Shown here in pieces: positions 36,779 to 45,926 of a stretch of DNA of 64,000 nt (position 1 is its first letter; each line of letters opens with the position of its first letter). Source of the DNA: G965230065 sp965230065 (lineage in GTDB: Bacteria; Bacteroidota; Bacteroidia; Cytophagales; Cyclobacteriaceae); NCBI GenBank assembly GCA_965230065.1, contig OZ245942.1, positions 7,440,001-7,504,000 on the forward strand. Reading direction: 5' to 3'. The position numbers were made by a program, and so were the translations under genes. The notes under the pieces were generated by a model that was not told where the DNA came from, searched no databases, and saw only the letters and a list, made by a program, of their open reading frames with translations.

Positions 36779-37852
36779 ATGAGATTTTTTTTAAGCTTAA
36801 CTTGTATAATATTTACCGTTTTAATATCCTGCAATTCTCCTAAATCTGATGATAATGAACAATCAGCCGGAGCCGATACAACCTCCGGCAACGCCACCCC
36901 TGCTGAGCAAACCGCTTCCACAGATACAAGCGAGTGGCAAACATACACCAACAATGAACATAATTTCAGCCTGCAACATCCTTCGGGTTGGCGCGTAGTT
37001 GAAAATAACGTGGGAGGCAATTTTCCTATCATCAATGTGTACAGCACGGCAGCGGAAGATAAAATAGATTTACCCGTGGATGTGCATGCCGATGCAGCCG
37101 TTACCCACGTAAGTTTCTTTCCCAAGGGGTTTGGTACAGAAATGCCCTCCGGCGACACCCAAAAACTGGCAGCAGCAAATACCGATGTTCCGGGCAACGT
37201 TGCCTTAGATGCCCAGGAAACCACCCTTTTTTCATTAGAAAACGGTTCGGTTTGGGGATATTTCCTTGTACCGGATGCACCCCCTGCCGGATGGAATAAT
37301 GGTTTTTTCTTTGCCCAGATTGCGGTGGATAACTTTGAGGCAAAATGTTTTGATAAAGAAAGCGGGGAAGAAATAAATATGCAAAACTGCGACCCGCTCA
37401 TGGGCGACCGGTTTGAAAGGTACGGTACCCTGAACAAGCAGGCACAAACCCAAGTGCAACATATCCTGGAAAGCATCAAATTTACTGAAGAACAGAAAAG
37501 CAGCGCACAAAATGAAGCTGTTTCGGACTTAATTCAGGTAGAAAAGCCACTGCCCAATGAAGACATACAATCGCCCCTGACGGTGAAGGGGAAAGCCCGG
37601 GGGATGTGGTATTTTGAAGGGGATTTTCAGGTATTGTTAAAAGATAAAGATGATAACGTACTGGCACGCACCCCCGCCACGGCCCAGAGCCCCTGGATGA
37701 CCGAAGACTTCGTGCCTTTTGCAGCAAGCCTGGAGTTTGACGCGCCTGACGATGAACGGGGCGAACTGGTGTTGCAACGAGCCAACCCTTCTGGAAAACC
37801 AGAGAATGAGCAAGCCTATTCCATTCCGGTGCTTTTCCCTCCCGCGCAGTAA
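36779..37852 (+). CDS. Gmad2 immunoglobulin-like domain lipoprotein
   Basis: 357 residues from the ATG at 36779 (a GTG directly precedes it). The signal FTVLISC is a lipobox, followed by a Ser/Thr/Asp/Glu-rich linker (about 20-50). Residues about 55-235 form a domain with a WRVVE segment and a possible disulfide pair (Cys in AKCFDKES and MQNCDPL). The C-terminal 100 residues (VEKPLPNEDIQSPLTVKG onward) match the Gmad2 immunoglobulin-like domain of spore-germination and other lipoproteins. Role unknown. Its stop codon forms the first bases of a perfect terminator stem. Confidence 0.8.
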   Translation: MRFFLSLTCIIFTVLISCNSPKSDDNEQSAGADTTSGNATPAEQTASTDTSEWQTYTNNEHNFSLQHPSGWRVVENNVGGNFPIINVYSTAAEDKIDLPVDVHADAAVTHVSFFPKGFGTEMPSGDTQKLAAANTDVPGNVALDAQETTLFSLENGSVWGYFLVPDAPPAGWNNGFFFAQIAVDNFEAKCFDKESGEEINMQNCDPLMGDRFERYGTLNKQAQTQVQHILESIKFTEEQKSSAQNEAVSDLIQVEKPLPNEDIQSPLTVKGKARGMWYFEGDFQVLLKDKDDNVLARTPATAQSPWMTEDFVPFAASLEFDAPDDERGELVLQRANPSGKPENEQAYSIPVLFPPAQ

Positions 37853-37889
37853 GACGATATTGCAATTATCGTCTTACTGTTTTGATTTT
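37850..37889 (+). terminator. Intrinsic terminator after Gmad2 lipoprotein gene
   Basis: TAAGACGATA (37850-37859, including the stop codon) and TATCGTCTTA (37867-37876) are exact inverse complements around a 7-nt loop; CTGTTTTGATTTT follows. It separates the lipoprotein gene from the sdpRI unit. Confidence 0.85.
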
Positions 37890-37920
37890 ATGAAATAATA
37901 TTTAGATATTTGTCTAAATA
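37881..37920 (+). promoter_or_regulatory. sdpR promoter and operator
   Basis: Perfect palindrome TATTTAGA (37899-37906), 6-nt spacer, TCTAAATA (37913-37920). It overlaps a GATATTTG -7-like box (37905-37912; one mismatch to TAnnTTTG) that is 20 nt after TTTG (37881-37884). The GTG start is 10 nt downstream, so an ArsR-type repressor bound here would block its own promoter. Confidence 0.75.
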
Positions 37921-37930
37921 CCTAATTAAA

Positions 37931-38206
37931 GTGAACAACATTTTCAAAGCCCTTAATGACAAAACCCGGCGGGAGATTTTAATGCTGCTGCGGGAAAAAG
38001 ACCTGACGGCAGGGGAAATTGCCGAGCAGTTTGATATTTCCAAACCCAGCATTTCGCATCACCTGGATATGCTGAAAAGGGCCGATTTGGTTTCTGCCGA
38101 AAAGAAAGGGCAGTTTATCTATTATTCTATCAATACCAGCATTGTTGAAGATATTTTACAATGGGTGCTCACGCTAAAAAATAACCATCATGAAGACGAA
38201 CATTAA
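37931..38206 (+). CDS. sdpR: SdpR-like ArsR family autorepressor
   Basis: 91 residues from the GTG at 37931. An in-frame TTG at 37910 is rejected because it lies inside the promoter/operator. The protein begins NNIFKALNDKTRREILMLLR and has the ArsR helix-turn-helix (AGEIAEQFDISKPSISHHL), very like Bacillus SdpR; there are no metal-binding cysteines. It overlaps the downstream sdpI-like gene by 17 nt. In Bacillus SdpI sequesters SdpR at the membrane in response to a killing factor; the same switch is plausible here. Confidence 0.88.
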   Translation: MNNIFKALNDKTRREILMLLREKDLTAGEIAEQFDISKPSISHHLDMLKRADLVSAEKKGQFIYYSINTSIVEDILQWVLTLKNNHHEDEH

Positions 38207-38858
38207 AAAAGAATTGCTCATCATCGCCATTGTTCTTTTACCGTTTATTTACCTGGCTTTTTTATGGAATACTTTGCCCGAAAAGGTGCCTGTACACTGG
38301 AACATACAGGGTGAAATAGACCGGTGGGGCAGCAAAGCCGAACTTCTCCTTATTCCTATTCTTTTACCCTTGCTTATCTACATCATCATGCTGGTTGTTC
38401 CGCTCATTGACCCTAAAAAACGAATAGCACAAATGGGCGGTAAGTACTACCAGCTAAAATTTGTGCTGGTGTTATTCATGTCGGGGCTGGCTATTTTGCT
38501 GCTTTACCTGGTAAAAAACCAAAGCCTGATGAGTCCCCAAATACTTTTCATATTTATCGGGTTGTTATACGCTGTTTTAGGCAATTACCTGCAATCGGTA
38601 AAGCCCAATTACTTCATCGGTATCCGCACGCCCTGGACGCTCGAGAGCGAAACGGTATGGAAGAAAACCCATAAACTGGGCGGGAAATTGTTTTTAGCAG
38701 GAGGCATAGGCATCGTAGTTTTATGCATCATTATCAGTAACCATGCTGAGTTGGTTTTTGGCATCTTCATTACGATAACCGCAATCATCTCCCTTATTCC
38801 GGTTTTGTATTCATATTTTTCCTATAAAAAGCTGGAAAAAAGCGTACAAAACGGATAA
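38190..38858 (+). CDS. sdpI: SdpI family membrane protein
   Basis: 222 residues with six predicted helices. The DUF1648 segment LPEKVPVHWNIQGEIDRWG follows helix 1, and the SdpI signature GIRTPWTLESETVW with KTHKLGGKLF lies at about 145-170. The last 20 residues are basic and cytoplasmic. It overlaps the sdpR-like gene, as in the B. subtilis operon. No SdpC-like killing factor gene is nearby, so the signal may be external. Confidence 0.9.
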   Translation: MKTNIKKELLIIAIVLLPFIYLAFLWNTLPEKVPVHWNIQGEIDRWGSKAELLLIPILLPLLIYIIMLVVPLIDPKKRIAQMGGKYYQLKFVLVLFMSGLAILLLYLVKNQSLMSPQILFIFIGLLYAVLGNYLQSVKPNYFIGIRTPWTLESETVWKKTHKLGGKLFLAGGIGIVVLCIIISNHAELVFGIFITITAIISLIPVLYSYFSYKKLEKSVQNG

Positions 38859-38890
38859 AAAAAGAAGGCAACTGAATTACAGCTGCCTTC
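38857..38890 (-). terminator. Intrinsic terminator after susD
   Basis: On the minus strand GAAGGCAGCTG and CAGTTGCCTTC pair (10 of 11) around TAATT, followed directly by TTTTTTT. It lies in the 55-bp gap between the convergent sdpI and susD stops and may serve both. Confidence 0.9.
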
Positions 38891-38913
38891 CCGGTAGTAT
38901 ACGTAAAAATTTA

Positions 38914-40392
38914 TTATTCCCACCAAACGGGTGCCGTAACAAACCTGGAAACATCAATATTCTGGCGTTGTACGGCTTGCTGGTAATTTTCAGCATTCAG
39001 GTTCCTTTCTTCCGTTGGGTATTCAAACCGACTGGGGTATGAGCTATAAAACGCATCCGGGCCCGGTGTAATTACTGAAGGGAATCCTGTTCTCTTAAAC
39101 TCTATAAACCCCTGATAGTCTGTATTTTGCAAAGCAATCCACTTTTGGGTAATAATAGTTTCAAGATTGCCATCATACGCCACTCCGGCTTGGGTTAAAT
39201 AACCGGCCGGCATTTCCACTCCCCAATATGCAAAGGAAGCTTCGATGGCATTTTCATAATAGCCCCGGGCATCACCGCCTATCCACGAACGCTGGGCAGC
39301 TTCGGCCAGAATAAATTGCACTTCATCGTATTTTAGCAATAAACCCTGCACATCGTTGGGAGCGAAATAGAATTTATCAGCATACTTTGAAAGGAAAGCG
39401 TCTCCTCCTTTGTAGGTATAAGCAACCCCATCAACCACACCATTCAACATTCCGGCCCACTCAGGCAAACCACTCTCTACAGAGTTAGAGGTAGGACTAT
39501 ACCAGTCTTGCAAGCGGGGATCGTTGAAGTTTTTCAATACTGTTTCAATACTTTCACTCATGCGGTATTCATTGAAAGAACCGGAACGATAACCACCTGC
39601 TTCGGTTACCGGCTTCACGTTGGGCAATGAACTCAGGTAAGTCAAAGCAACATTGTCATCGTTACTGTCTATTACGGGATATTGAGCAGGGTTTCCCACA
39701 ATTTCTTTAATCACAGATTCAGCGAGAGCCGCATTTTTGTTAGACAAACGCAGCGCTACCCTGAGGCGCAGAGAATTGGCAAACTTTCTCCATTTCATGG
39801 TTTCGCCATTGAATAAAATATCGCCCTTTATACCCGGCAAATTGTTAGCGCTTAATAAAGTATTAGCTTCTTCCAATGAGGCCAAAATCCCGGTATAAAT
39901 ATCCTCTTGCGCGTCATATGCAGGGGCATAATTTTCATCAGTTTTTCCCTGTATTGCTTGCGAATAGGGTACATCTCCCCACATATCAGTAAGGATTTGG
40001 AACATCCAGGCTTCCATGATCAGGCCGGCAGCCTGGTACACAGGGTTTTCCAGGTTTGTAGCAATTTCCTGCAACTGACGGGCATCCTTGACAGAACGGT
40101 ACAAGCGGTTCCATGCGCCTGACTGGCTCCCCCATTCAAACTGGTCAAATGAGGTAAATACAATGCGTGCTGCATATTGAGCCATCAGGTTTCCTTCACT
40201 CCAGGCAGCATTCACCATTTCATTGATAGGCTCCCGAATTACCCCGGTAAGGAGCAACTCAGGATTATTATCAACATCGGCGGCAACATCCGGATCAATG
40301 TTATCAATATCGTCTTCAAAATTATCGCAGGCAGATACTATGAAAAGCATAAGCAGCGAGATCAGGAATGATAATTTATATGTGTTCATCAT
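38914..40392 (-). CDS. SusD/RagB family nutrient-binding outer-membrane lipoprotein
   Basis: 492 residues. The signal ends LFIVSAC, giving a lipidated, surface-exposed protein. The SusD-like_2 pattern is clear: an N-terminal TPR half and later NSLRLRVALRLSN, YDEVQFILAEAA and a KWIALQNTDYQGFIEFKRTG segment. It starts 11 nt after the SusC-type gene, the usual order, so the two form one transporter lid-barrel complex. No glycoside hydrolase or sensor gene adjoins, so substrate (glycan, peptide or other) is open. Confidence 0.95.
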   Translation of the reverse strand: MMNTYKLSFLISLLMLFIVSACDNFEDDIDNIDPDVAADVDNNPELLLTGVIREPINEMVNAAWSEGNLMAQYAARIVFTSFDQFEWGSQSGAWNRLYRSVKDARQLQEIATNLENPVYQAAGLIMEAWMFQILTDMWGDVPYSQAIQGKTDENYAPAYDAQEDIYTGILASLEEANTLLSANNLPGIKGDILFNGETMKWRKFANSLRLRVALRLSNKNAALAESVIKEIVGNPAQYPVIDSNDDNVALTYLSSLPNVKPVTEAGGYRSGSFNEYRMSESIETVLKNFNDPRLQDWYSPTSNSVESGLPEWAGMLNGVVDGVAYTYKGGDAFLSKYADKFYFAPNDVQGLLLKYDEVQFILAEAAQRSWIGGDARGYYENAIEASFAYWGVEMPAGYLTQAGVAYDGNLETIITQKWIALQNTDYQGFIEFKRTGFPSVITPGPDAFYSSYPSRFEYPTEERNLNAENYQQAVQRQNIDVSRFVTAPVWWE

Positions 40393-40403
40393 TGTTATCA
40401 GTT

Positions 40404-43400
40404 TTAGAATTGAATATTAATATTAAAACCCATACTTCTGTTGCTAGGCAGGGCCATGTTTTCAACACCAGGTACCATTTGGTTACCCGAGAAAGTTACC
40501 AGTTCAGGGTCTCCATGGTTGAAATCAGACCATAATAACAGGTTTCTGCCTACCACAGAAATTTTCATAGATTGGATGGGGGTATTGGTAAACCACCCCA
40601 CAGGCAAGCTGTATCCCAGTTTAACTTCCCTGAGCTTAACATAAGTAGCATCGTACATTCCTTCTGTTTCATTTTCTCTTTTGTAGCGTTTATTGTGATA
40701 GCCAGAAGCAGCAACGATTACGTCATTTTCCACATATCCGGTTACGTTACCATCATCGTCCAAAACTTCCTTCACACCATCCCCAATCACACCATCATTG
40801 AAAGTATTTCCTTCACCATCGGAACGGGGAAGGCCGCTATCGGATATGCCAGGGTGAGGCCCGCCAAATTCTACATCACGCCCCCATAAGGTTTCCACTA
40901 CATTTCCGGAAGTAGCAGCAATCAGGCGGGTAGTTGAAAGTAAGTCTCCACCCTGCCGCCAGTCAAACAAGAAGCTAAATGAGAGATTTTTGAAATTGAA
41001 TTCGTTGGTAATGCCCAGCATAAAATCGGGATTATAATTACCTAGCAGACGCAGATTATTGTCTTCCTGCGGTAGCCCCCCTCTGTAGATAAGCCTTCCA
41101 TAATGCGGACTGTTTTCGTCTTCTACCTGTAACAATCCTGTCCCATACATATCTCCCATACTACCCCCCTCCTGCGCTATCAAAGTAACCCGATTGCTGG
41201 CAATAGTATAGGTGTTGCCTCCCATGTCTTTCACTTCATTATTGTTCTTTGTGAAGTTCACATAAGCATTCCACTCAAAATCCCCTACCTGCACAGGAGT
41301 GGCCGATAACATCAATTCTATTCCGCTATTGGTGATTTTTCCTGCATTGATAGTACGGTCGGTATATCCGGAAGTATTGGGCAGCTTAATACCAATAATC
41401 TGGTTTTCAGAGGTATTGGTATAATAGGTAAAATCTATACCTAAACGGTTGTTATAAAACCGCAAATCTGTGCCTACTTCTATGGATGTTTGCTTTTCGG
41501 GCTTCAGGTCAAGGTTGGGCAGGGTAGTACTTTCAGTGGCTACCAGGTTATCGGCCCAGGGGGTGCCGAAGTTATAAAAGGTTTGTAAGCGGTAAGGGTC
41601 TGTATCATTTCCTACCTGAGCCCAACCGGCCCTCAATTTAGCAAAAGACAAAAAACTATTCGTCGGTACTTCAAATATATCTGTCAGTACTGCAGAGGCT
41701 GTAACAGATGGGTAGAAGTAAGAGTTATTATCTTCAGGCAATGTGCTTGACCAGTCATTTCTGGCGGTAAAATCCAGGAAAAGCATGTTTTTGTAACCAA
41801 CCTGTCCAAACCCATACAAGCTGTTAATTTGCTTTTTGGGGCGGTTAATCGCAGTTACTAAAGGAATATCGGTATTTTTGAACGTATACACTTCCGGAAT
41901 TACCAGTTGGTTGTTCGCCAGGGCGTTATAGTGGTTCTTTTGCTTCATTTGGTTGCCCCCCACAGAAAGGGAAACTGTCCAGTCCTGGTTGATTTCTTTA
42001 TTATACCTCAGCAGGAAGTCAATATTGGTTTCCCTGAAATTGATTTTGTCTTCTCTATACTGCCCCCGGGGGAAACGCTGTGTACTGAATGCCCTTTTGA
42101 TTGGCCTCAATTCATTGAAATAATCAACACCTGCCCGGAGCATAAGACTCAGTTCGGGCGTAAAATCATAAGAAACAGCCATGTTTCCGATAATACGGTT
42201 TTTGTCCAGCCCATTGGTGTTTTCATATGTATTGAAATATGGGTTGTCGTGATAGTTATAATTGTAATTATACTGCTGGCGGCCTTCCAACCCATTTTGC
42301 CAGTAGTTTTCTAATGTGCCCATATCCAGTTGCTGACCCAGCCAGGTAAATAAATACATAATACTTTCCGTACCATAATTATTCACATGCCGGTGGTCAC
42401 TGTCGGTTTTAATGTAGTTTGCCTTGGCCTTCACATTCAGTTTGTCAGTAATATTTTGGTTCATGCTCAGGGCAAAAGTGTTTTTCATCAAATCGGTATT
42501 GGGCACGGTGCCTTTATTATTCAGGTTGGTATAAGAAAAACGAAAGTCTCCTTTTTCATTCCCTCCGGAAACAGACACGTTATTGGTCAGTGTTCTGCCC
42601 GTTTGAAAAAACTGATCTACCGGATCGCCATGATCTACCCAGGGGGTGGGGGTAATTTCGCCTCTCCTTTCCAGGTTCACTCCTTGCGGGCCAAAAATAT
42701 AGTTAGCCGGGTCATGCACATCGCCTCCCCGCAAGCCATTGGAGGTAGGGGAGTCATATTGTTTGATTAAACGCCCATCCATGCGGGGCCCCCAGCTTTC
42801 ATCCACTCCGTCAAACTCCCCGTTTCCAAAACCATCCTGAAAAGAAAACTTCTCATTTTTACCCTGTCCATATACCCTCTGAAATTCGGGGGATGCCAGC
42901 ACGGTTTCGAAGGTGGTAGTAGAATTCAGGCTTACCCCTATCCCTCTTTTTCCCTTACCAGACTTGGTAGTGATAACAATTACCCCATTGGCTGCACGTG
43001 ACCCATACAAAGCGGTGGCATTCGCCCCTTTCAGTACTGTCATAGACTCAATATCATCGGGGTTGATGTCTGCCGCCCCATTGCCGTAGTCTAAGTCCAT
43101 ATTACTGGCAATGCCAGCAGTATTTGTTCTTGTATCGGTTGTATTATTAATTGGAATTCCGTCCACTACAAAAAGCGGTTGGTTGTCACCAGTCAGGGAA
43201 GACTCCCCACGGATTACAATACGGGAAGTTGAACCGGGCCCTGAATTTGCGCTACTTACCTGCACACCTGCTGCTCTTCCGGCAAGTGAATTCACCAGGT
43301 TTACTTCCCTGGCTTCGGTCAGGTCTTCTCCTTTAACTTCCTGCACGGCATAGCCCAGGGCTTTCTTATCGCGCTCAATACCCAGGGCAGTAACTACTAC

Positions 43401-43745
43401 TTCGTCGAGCTGTTCGGTATCAACCTGTAAGGCAACATCCACAACAGATCGGTTTCCTATCTCTACCTCCTGTGACTGATAACCTACAAATGAAAAAATT
43501 AACGATTCGGCAGCCGATGAAATCGTAAGGCGGTAATTACCATCAATATCGGTAATGGTTCCTTCAGTGGTACCTTTAACCAGCACATTTACACCGGGTA
43601 CGCCTCCGCCATCCTCGGCAGAAGTAACTGTTCCAGAAATGGCACGTTCCTGGGCAAAAAGAGCTGTGCTCCATAGCATAATGCACATTGCAAGGAGCAA
43701 CGTGACTTTTCTCCATGCATCAAAAATTGGTAATAAATTTTTCAT
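40404..43745 (-). CDS. SusC/RagA TonB-linked outer-membrane transporter
   Basis: 1113 residues. Signal peptide to about 32, then a carboxypeptidase D-like regulatory domain (GTVTSAEDGGGVPGVNVLVK region, about 36-110). The plug follows, with TALGIERDKKALGYAVQEVKG and LFVVDGIPINNT (SusC signatures), then the beta-barrel ending RSMGFNINIQF with a terminal Phe. It imports a large ligand bound by the SusD partner using TonB energy. The upstream 840 bp is non-coding and holds a repeated structured element, so a long leader or regulatory RNA is possible. Confidence 0.96.
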   Translation of the reverse strand: MKNLLPIFDAWRKVTLLLAMCIMLWSTALFAQERAISGTVTSAEDGGGVPGVNVLVKGTTEGTITDIDGNYRLTISSAAESLIFSFVGYQSQEVEIGNRSVVDVALQVDTEQLDEVVVTALGIERDKKALGYAVQEVKGEDLTEAREVNLVNSLAGRAAGVQVSSANSGPGSTSRIVIRGESSLTGDNQPLFVVDGIPINNTTDTRTNTAGIASNMDLDYGNGAADINPDDIESMTVLKGANATALYGSRAANGVIVITTKSGKGKRGIGVSLNSTTTFETVLASPEFQRVYGQGKNEKFSFQDGFGNGEFDGVDESWGPRMDGRLIKQYDSPTSNGLRGGDVHDPANYIFGPQGVNLERRGEITPTPWVDHGDPVDQFFQTGRTLTNNVSVSGGNEKGDFRFSYTNLNNKGTVPNTDLMKNTFALSMNQNITDKLNVKAKANYIKTDSDHRHVNNYGTESIMYLFTWLGQQLDMGTLENYWQNGLEGRQQYNYNYNYHDNPYFNTYENTNGLDKNRIIGNMAVSYDFTPELSLMLRAGVDYFNELRPIKRAFSTQRFPRGQYREDKINFRETNIDFLLRYNKEINQDWTVSLSVGGNQMKQKNHYNALANNQLVIPEVYTFKNTDIPLVTAINRPKKQINSLYGFGQVGYKNMLFLDFTARNDWSSTLPEDNNSYFYPSVTASAVLTDIFEVPTNSFLSFAKLRAGWAQVGNDTDPYRLQTFYNFGTPWADNLVATESTTLPNLDLKPEKQTSIEVGTDLRFYNNRLGIDFTYYTNTSENQIIGIKLPNTSGYTDRTINAGKITNSGIELMLSATPVQVGDFEWNAYVNFTKNNNEVKDMGGNTYTIASNRVTLIAQEGGSMGDMYGTGLLQVEDENSPHYGRLIYRGGLPQEDNNLRLLGNYNPDFMLGITNEFNFKNLSFSFLFDWRQGGDLLSTTRLIAATSGNVVETLWGRDVEFGGPHPGISDSGLPRSDGEGNTFNDGVIGDGVKEVLDDDGNVTGYVENDVIVAASGYHNKRYKRENETEGMYDATYVKLREVKLGYSLPVGWFTNTPIQSMKISVVGRNLLLWSDFNHGDPELVTFSGNQMVPGVENMALPSNRSMGFNINIQF

Positions 43746-44129
43746 AGGGCTAGGGGTTTTAGTGTAATTAAATTGATTTAATGAAGACTTGTGCTGAGCA
43801 AGCTGAAAAGCCTCTCTTCAACAGTAAATCATGAAATGTTGCTGAATAGTGTGGTTGTTGAGGTAGTGGCTTCATTACAAAATATTTATCTAAACGTATT
43901 GCAGCACAGAAAATAATTTTGCACTAAACACAAAAACAAAAGTAGCCAAGCAGCGCTAAGCGCAAGCATATTATATTTTAACTTTGTGTGAAAAGTTTGT
44001 TACCCATATGTTAAATATATATAAACTTTTGTTAAGAATATATATACTTTCTTGTTTTTTTTCGACACATAGATGCGAGAGTAGTTTCAAAAACAGATGA
44101 GGGATATTTTTACGCGAAGAAGAAAGCCA

Positions 44130-44208
44130 AAGGGGCTACCTTTCTGTCATGACAGAGCAATTGCTTCCCAGTAATTCTTTATCCTGATGGGGGCCTCGAT
44201 AATGAAGT
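44130..44208. repeat. Structured direct repeat, copy A
   Basis: It contains GGGGC (44132-44136) pairing with GCCTC (44193-44197), enclosing a hairpin TCTGTCATGACAGA (44143-44156), followed by AGTAATTCTTTATCCTGATG. About 40 bp from 44166 are about 80-85 percent identical to copy B, and the enclosed hairpin stems differ by paired changes. Confidence 0.7.
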
Positions 44209-44448
44209 TACTAAAGTATATCATGCACCTTGATGTATGCCGGATAACAGCCCAAAATTATGAAAAGTAGAGAACAGCTATATCATTCTTATTTTATGTT
44301 ATTGTTAAGAAATATCCGGAGATTCAATAAATACTTAACATTATTGATGGGGTTTCTTTTAATGATTTGGAAGTTTTTAATTACTGCCCAACTTTTGTGA
44401 AAAGTTTTTCATAATTTTGAAAATTAATAGGTTTTGTTAAAGTGAAAA

Positions 44449-44522
44449 GAGGCTGTCTTCTGCCTTCGGGCAGCAGATGTTTCCGAGTAATTCTTCATCC
44501 TGGTGGGGGCCTCGACGTTGAA
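44449..44522. repeat. Structured direct repeat, copy B
   Basis: GAGGC (44450-44454) pairs with GCCTC (44510-44514), enclosing CTGCC-TTCG-GGCAG (44461-44474), a stem capped by the very stable cUUCGg tetraloop if transcribed on the plus strand. AGTAATTCTTCATCCTGGTG follows. In copy A the stem is CTGTC/GACAG, so a C-G pair replaced a T-A pair, while the neighbouring loop sequence has changed. Confidence 0.7.
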
Positions 44523-44549
44523 TTTGCTTTGGAAAAGCCTCATGCCGGA

Positions 44550-44585
44550 GTTGTGTTGCCCAAAAGCAATCGCTCCGGCTTTTTC
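44550..44585 (+). terminator. Terminator-like hairpin after copy B
   Basis: On the plus strand GCCGGAG pairs with CTCCGGC around a 21-nt loop and TTTTT follows directly. No plus-strand gene precedes it, so it would end a non-coding transcript containing copy B. It slightly precedes the oxidoreductase stop on the opposite strand. Confidence 0.55.
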
Positions 44586-44587
44586 AT

Positions 44588-45721
44588 TTACATTGATGCC
44601 AACAGGTCTTCAGCCAGCCCGAACGACAAAGTAAAACCTGCACTACCTAAACCGGTTACGATTGTTACCCCAGGCTCAGGGTGCACAACAAATTCGGCGT
44701 TTCCAGGTGATTCTGTATAAATGCCGTGCCAGCGTTCCGCTACTTTATATGTAGGAATTTTGGTAAAGTCTTTCAGGTATTCCAATATTTTTTTGTTGAT
44801 CTTTTCATTTTCAAAAGGGTCGAACGTGGAACCATAGTCATGTGAATTTCCGATAACCATTTCCCCCTTGCCATTTTGCGTTATCATCACATGAATACCA
44901 TGATCTTTGTATTCCGGGTTTTCGTTATCGATACGCTGATTTAATTTCTCTAATGCCGAACAATGCTGAAAAGTGGCATTATACCGTAAGCTTAATCCAC
45001 CACATAAAGTAGGCCCTAATTTCCACTTAGAAGGCTGCTTTTTGGTACGCATCATCTGTAATTTGCATTTCACCAAATTGCTTTCGGCAAATACCTGTGG
45101 GTAAAGCGTTGTCAGGTCGCTTCCGGTACACACAAAAATTTGCCCGGCCTCCAGCATCTGGTTACCGGCATACAAACGGGGCATATCAATAGCGGTAACC
45201 GCGGTATTGTAATAAAACTTTACGTTCAGTTCTTTTTTCAAATATTTTGGGATGGTTTTCAGGACTTCCCTCGGGTCTACCGTCAATTCGGTTTTACTCC
45301 ACAAGCCGCATAACAGCCGTTTTCTTTTTACCGCCGGGCTTTTGCTCAACACATCATCCGGGTTTAATAACCTGAAATCGTATCCCTCCCGGTGGGCGGT
45401 TTCTCCAAACTCTACCAACACATCCAGCTCGTCCTGATGGTAGGCCAGGTGCAATGAGCCGTTTTTATGTAACCAGAAACCTGCTTTGCGGGATAATTTT
45501 TTCCAAACTTCCCGGCTACGCAGCGCCCTCTCAAGCAATTTTCCTGAAGGTTGACCAATAGGCCATACCAAACCAAAATTTCGGATGGAAGCCCCAACAG
45601 CATGTGCGTTTCGCTCAAAAACCGCTACTTTTAATCCCTTTTGTGCAGCAACATATGCGATCGACAACCCCACGATTCCTGCACCTACAACGGCTACATC
45701 TACCCGGGCAGCATTTTTCAT
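44588..45721 (-). CDS. TIGR03364-type FAD-dependent oxidoreductase
   Basis: 377 residues. The N-terminal Rossmann motif VAVVGAGIVGLSIAY binds FAD; GASIRNFGLVWPIGQPSG is the hallmark of the TIGR03364 group of the DAO superfamily. A C-terminal GLGSAGFTLSFG closes the FAD site. Relatives have been found with 2-aminoethylphosphonate genes; none are in this window, so the link is untested. It would oxidise an amine or amino acid and release hydrogen peroxide. A PHP phosphatase gene is divergent upstream. Confidence 0.86.
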   Translation of the reverse strand: MKNAARVDVAVVGAGIVGLSIAYVAAQKGLKVAVFERNAHAVGASIRNFGLVWPIGQPSGKLLERALRSREVWKKLSRKAGFWLHKNGSLHLAYHQDELDVLVEFGETAHREGYDFRLLNPDDVLSKSPAVKRKRLLCGLWSKTELTVDPREVLKTIPKYLKKELNVKFYYNTAVTAIDMPRLYAGNQMLEAGQIFVCTGSDLTTLYPQVFAESNLVKCKLQMMRTKKQPSKWKLGPTLCGGLSLRYNATFQHCSALEKLNQRIDNENPEYKDHGIHVMITQNGKGEMVIGNSHDYGSTFDPFENEKINKKILEYLKDFTKIPTYKVAERWHGIYTESPGNAEFVVHPEPGVTIVTGLGSAGFTLSFGLAEDLLASM

Positions 45722-45926
45722 GAGACGAGTTTAGGCTGGTTAAAAGTTATAGACGTCATTCTGCCTTAAATTACAGGGTTTCTGTTTAATAAAACTAATT
45801 TCCCGTTGTTATCGAATTGTTAAGAAAATTACATGGAATTGTGAAGTGGGGTTCATTACTTTTAAATTCACAATGTTTTAAAGTTAATTGTATGGCTCAA
45901 TTCAACTTAAGTCTTATCATTGCAAT

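Larger units (their letters stand above)
43746..44587. other. 840-bp gene-free region upstream of susC
   Basis: Between the susC start (minus) and the oxidoreductase stop (minus). It contains two copies of a structured element (44130-44208 and 44449-44522), a plus-strand terminator-like hairpin after the second, and AT-rich DNA near 43920-44060. A TATTTTG motif about 130 nt upstream of susC on the minus strand could be its -7 box. A frame at 44442-44720 crosses copy B but its changes relative to copy A are not synonymous, so it is not called. Confidence 0.6.

Noticed and set aside
43746..44587. Cobalamin or TPP riboswitch ahead of susC
   Set aside because: The conserved boxes of those riboswitch classes could not be found.
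44442..44720. Frame crossing copy B of the structured repeat
   Set aside because: Differences between copies A and B change amino acids at first and second codon positions, and the frame runs into the oxidoreductase gene on the other strand.
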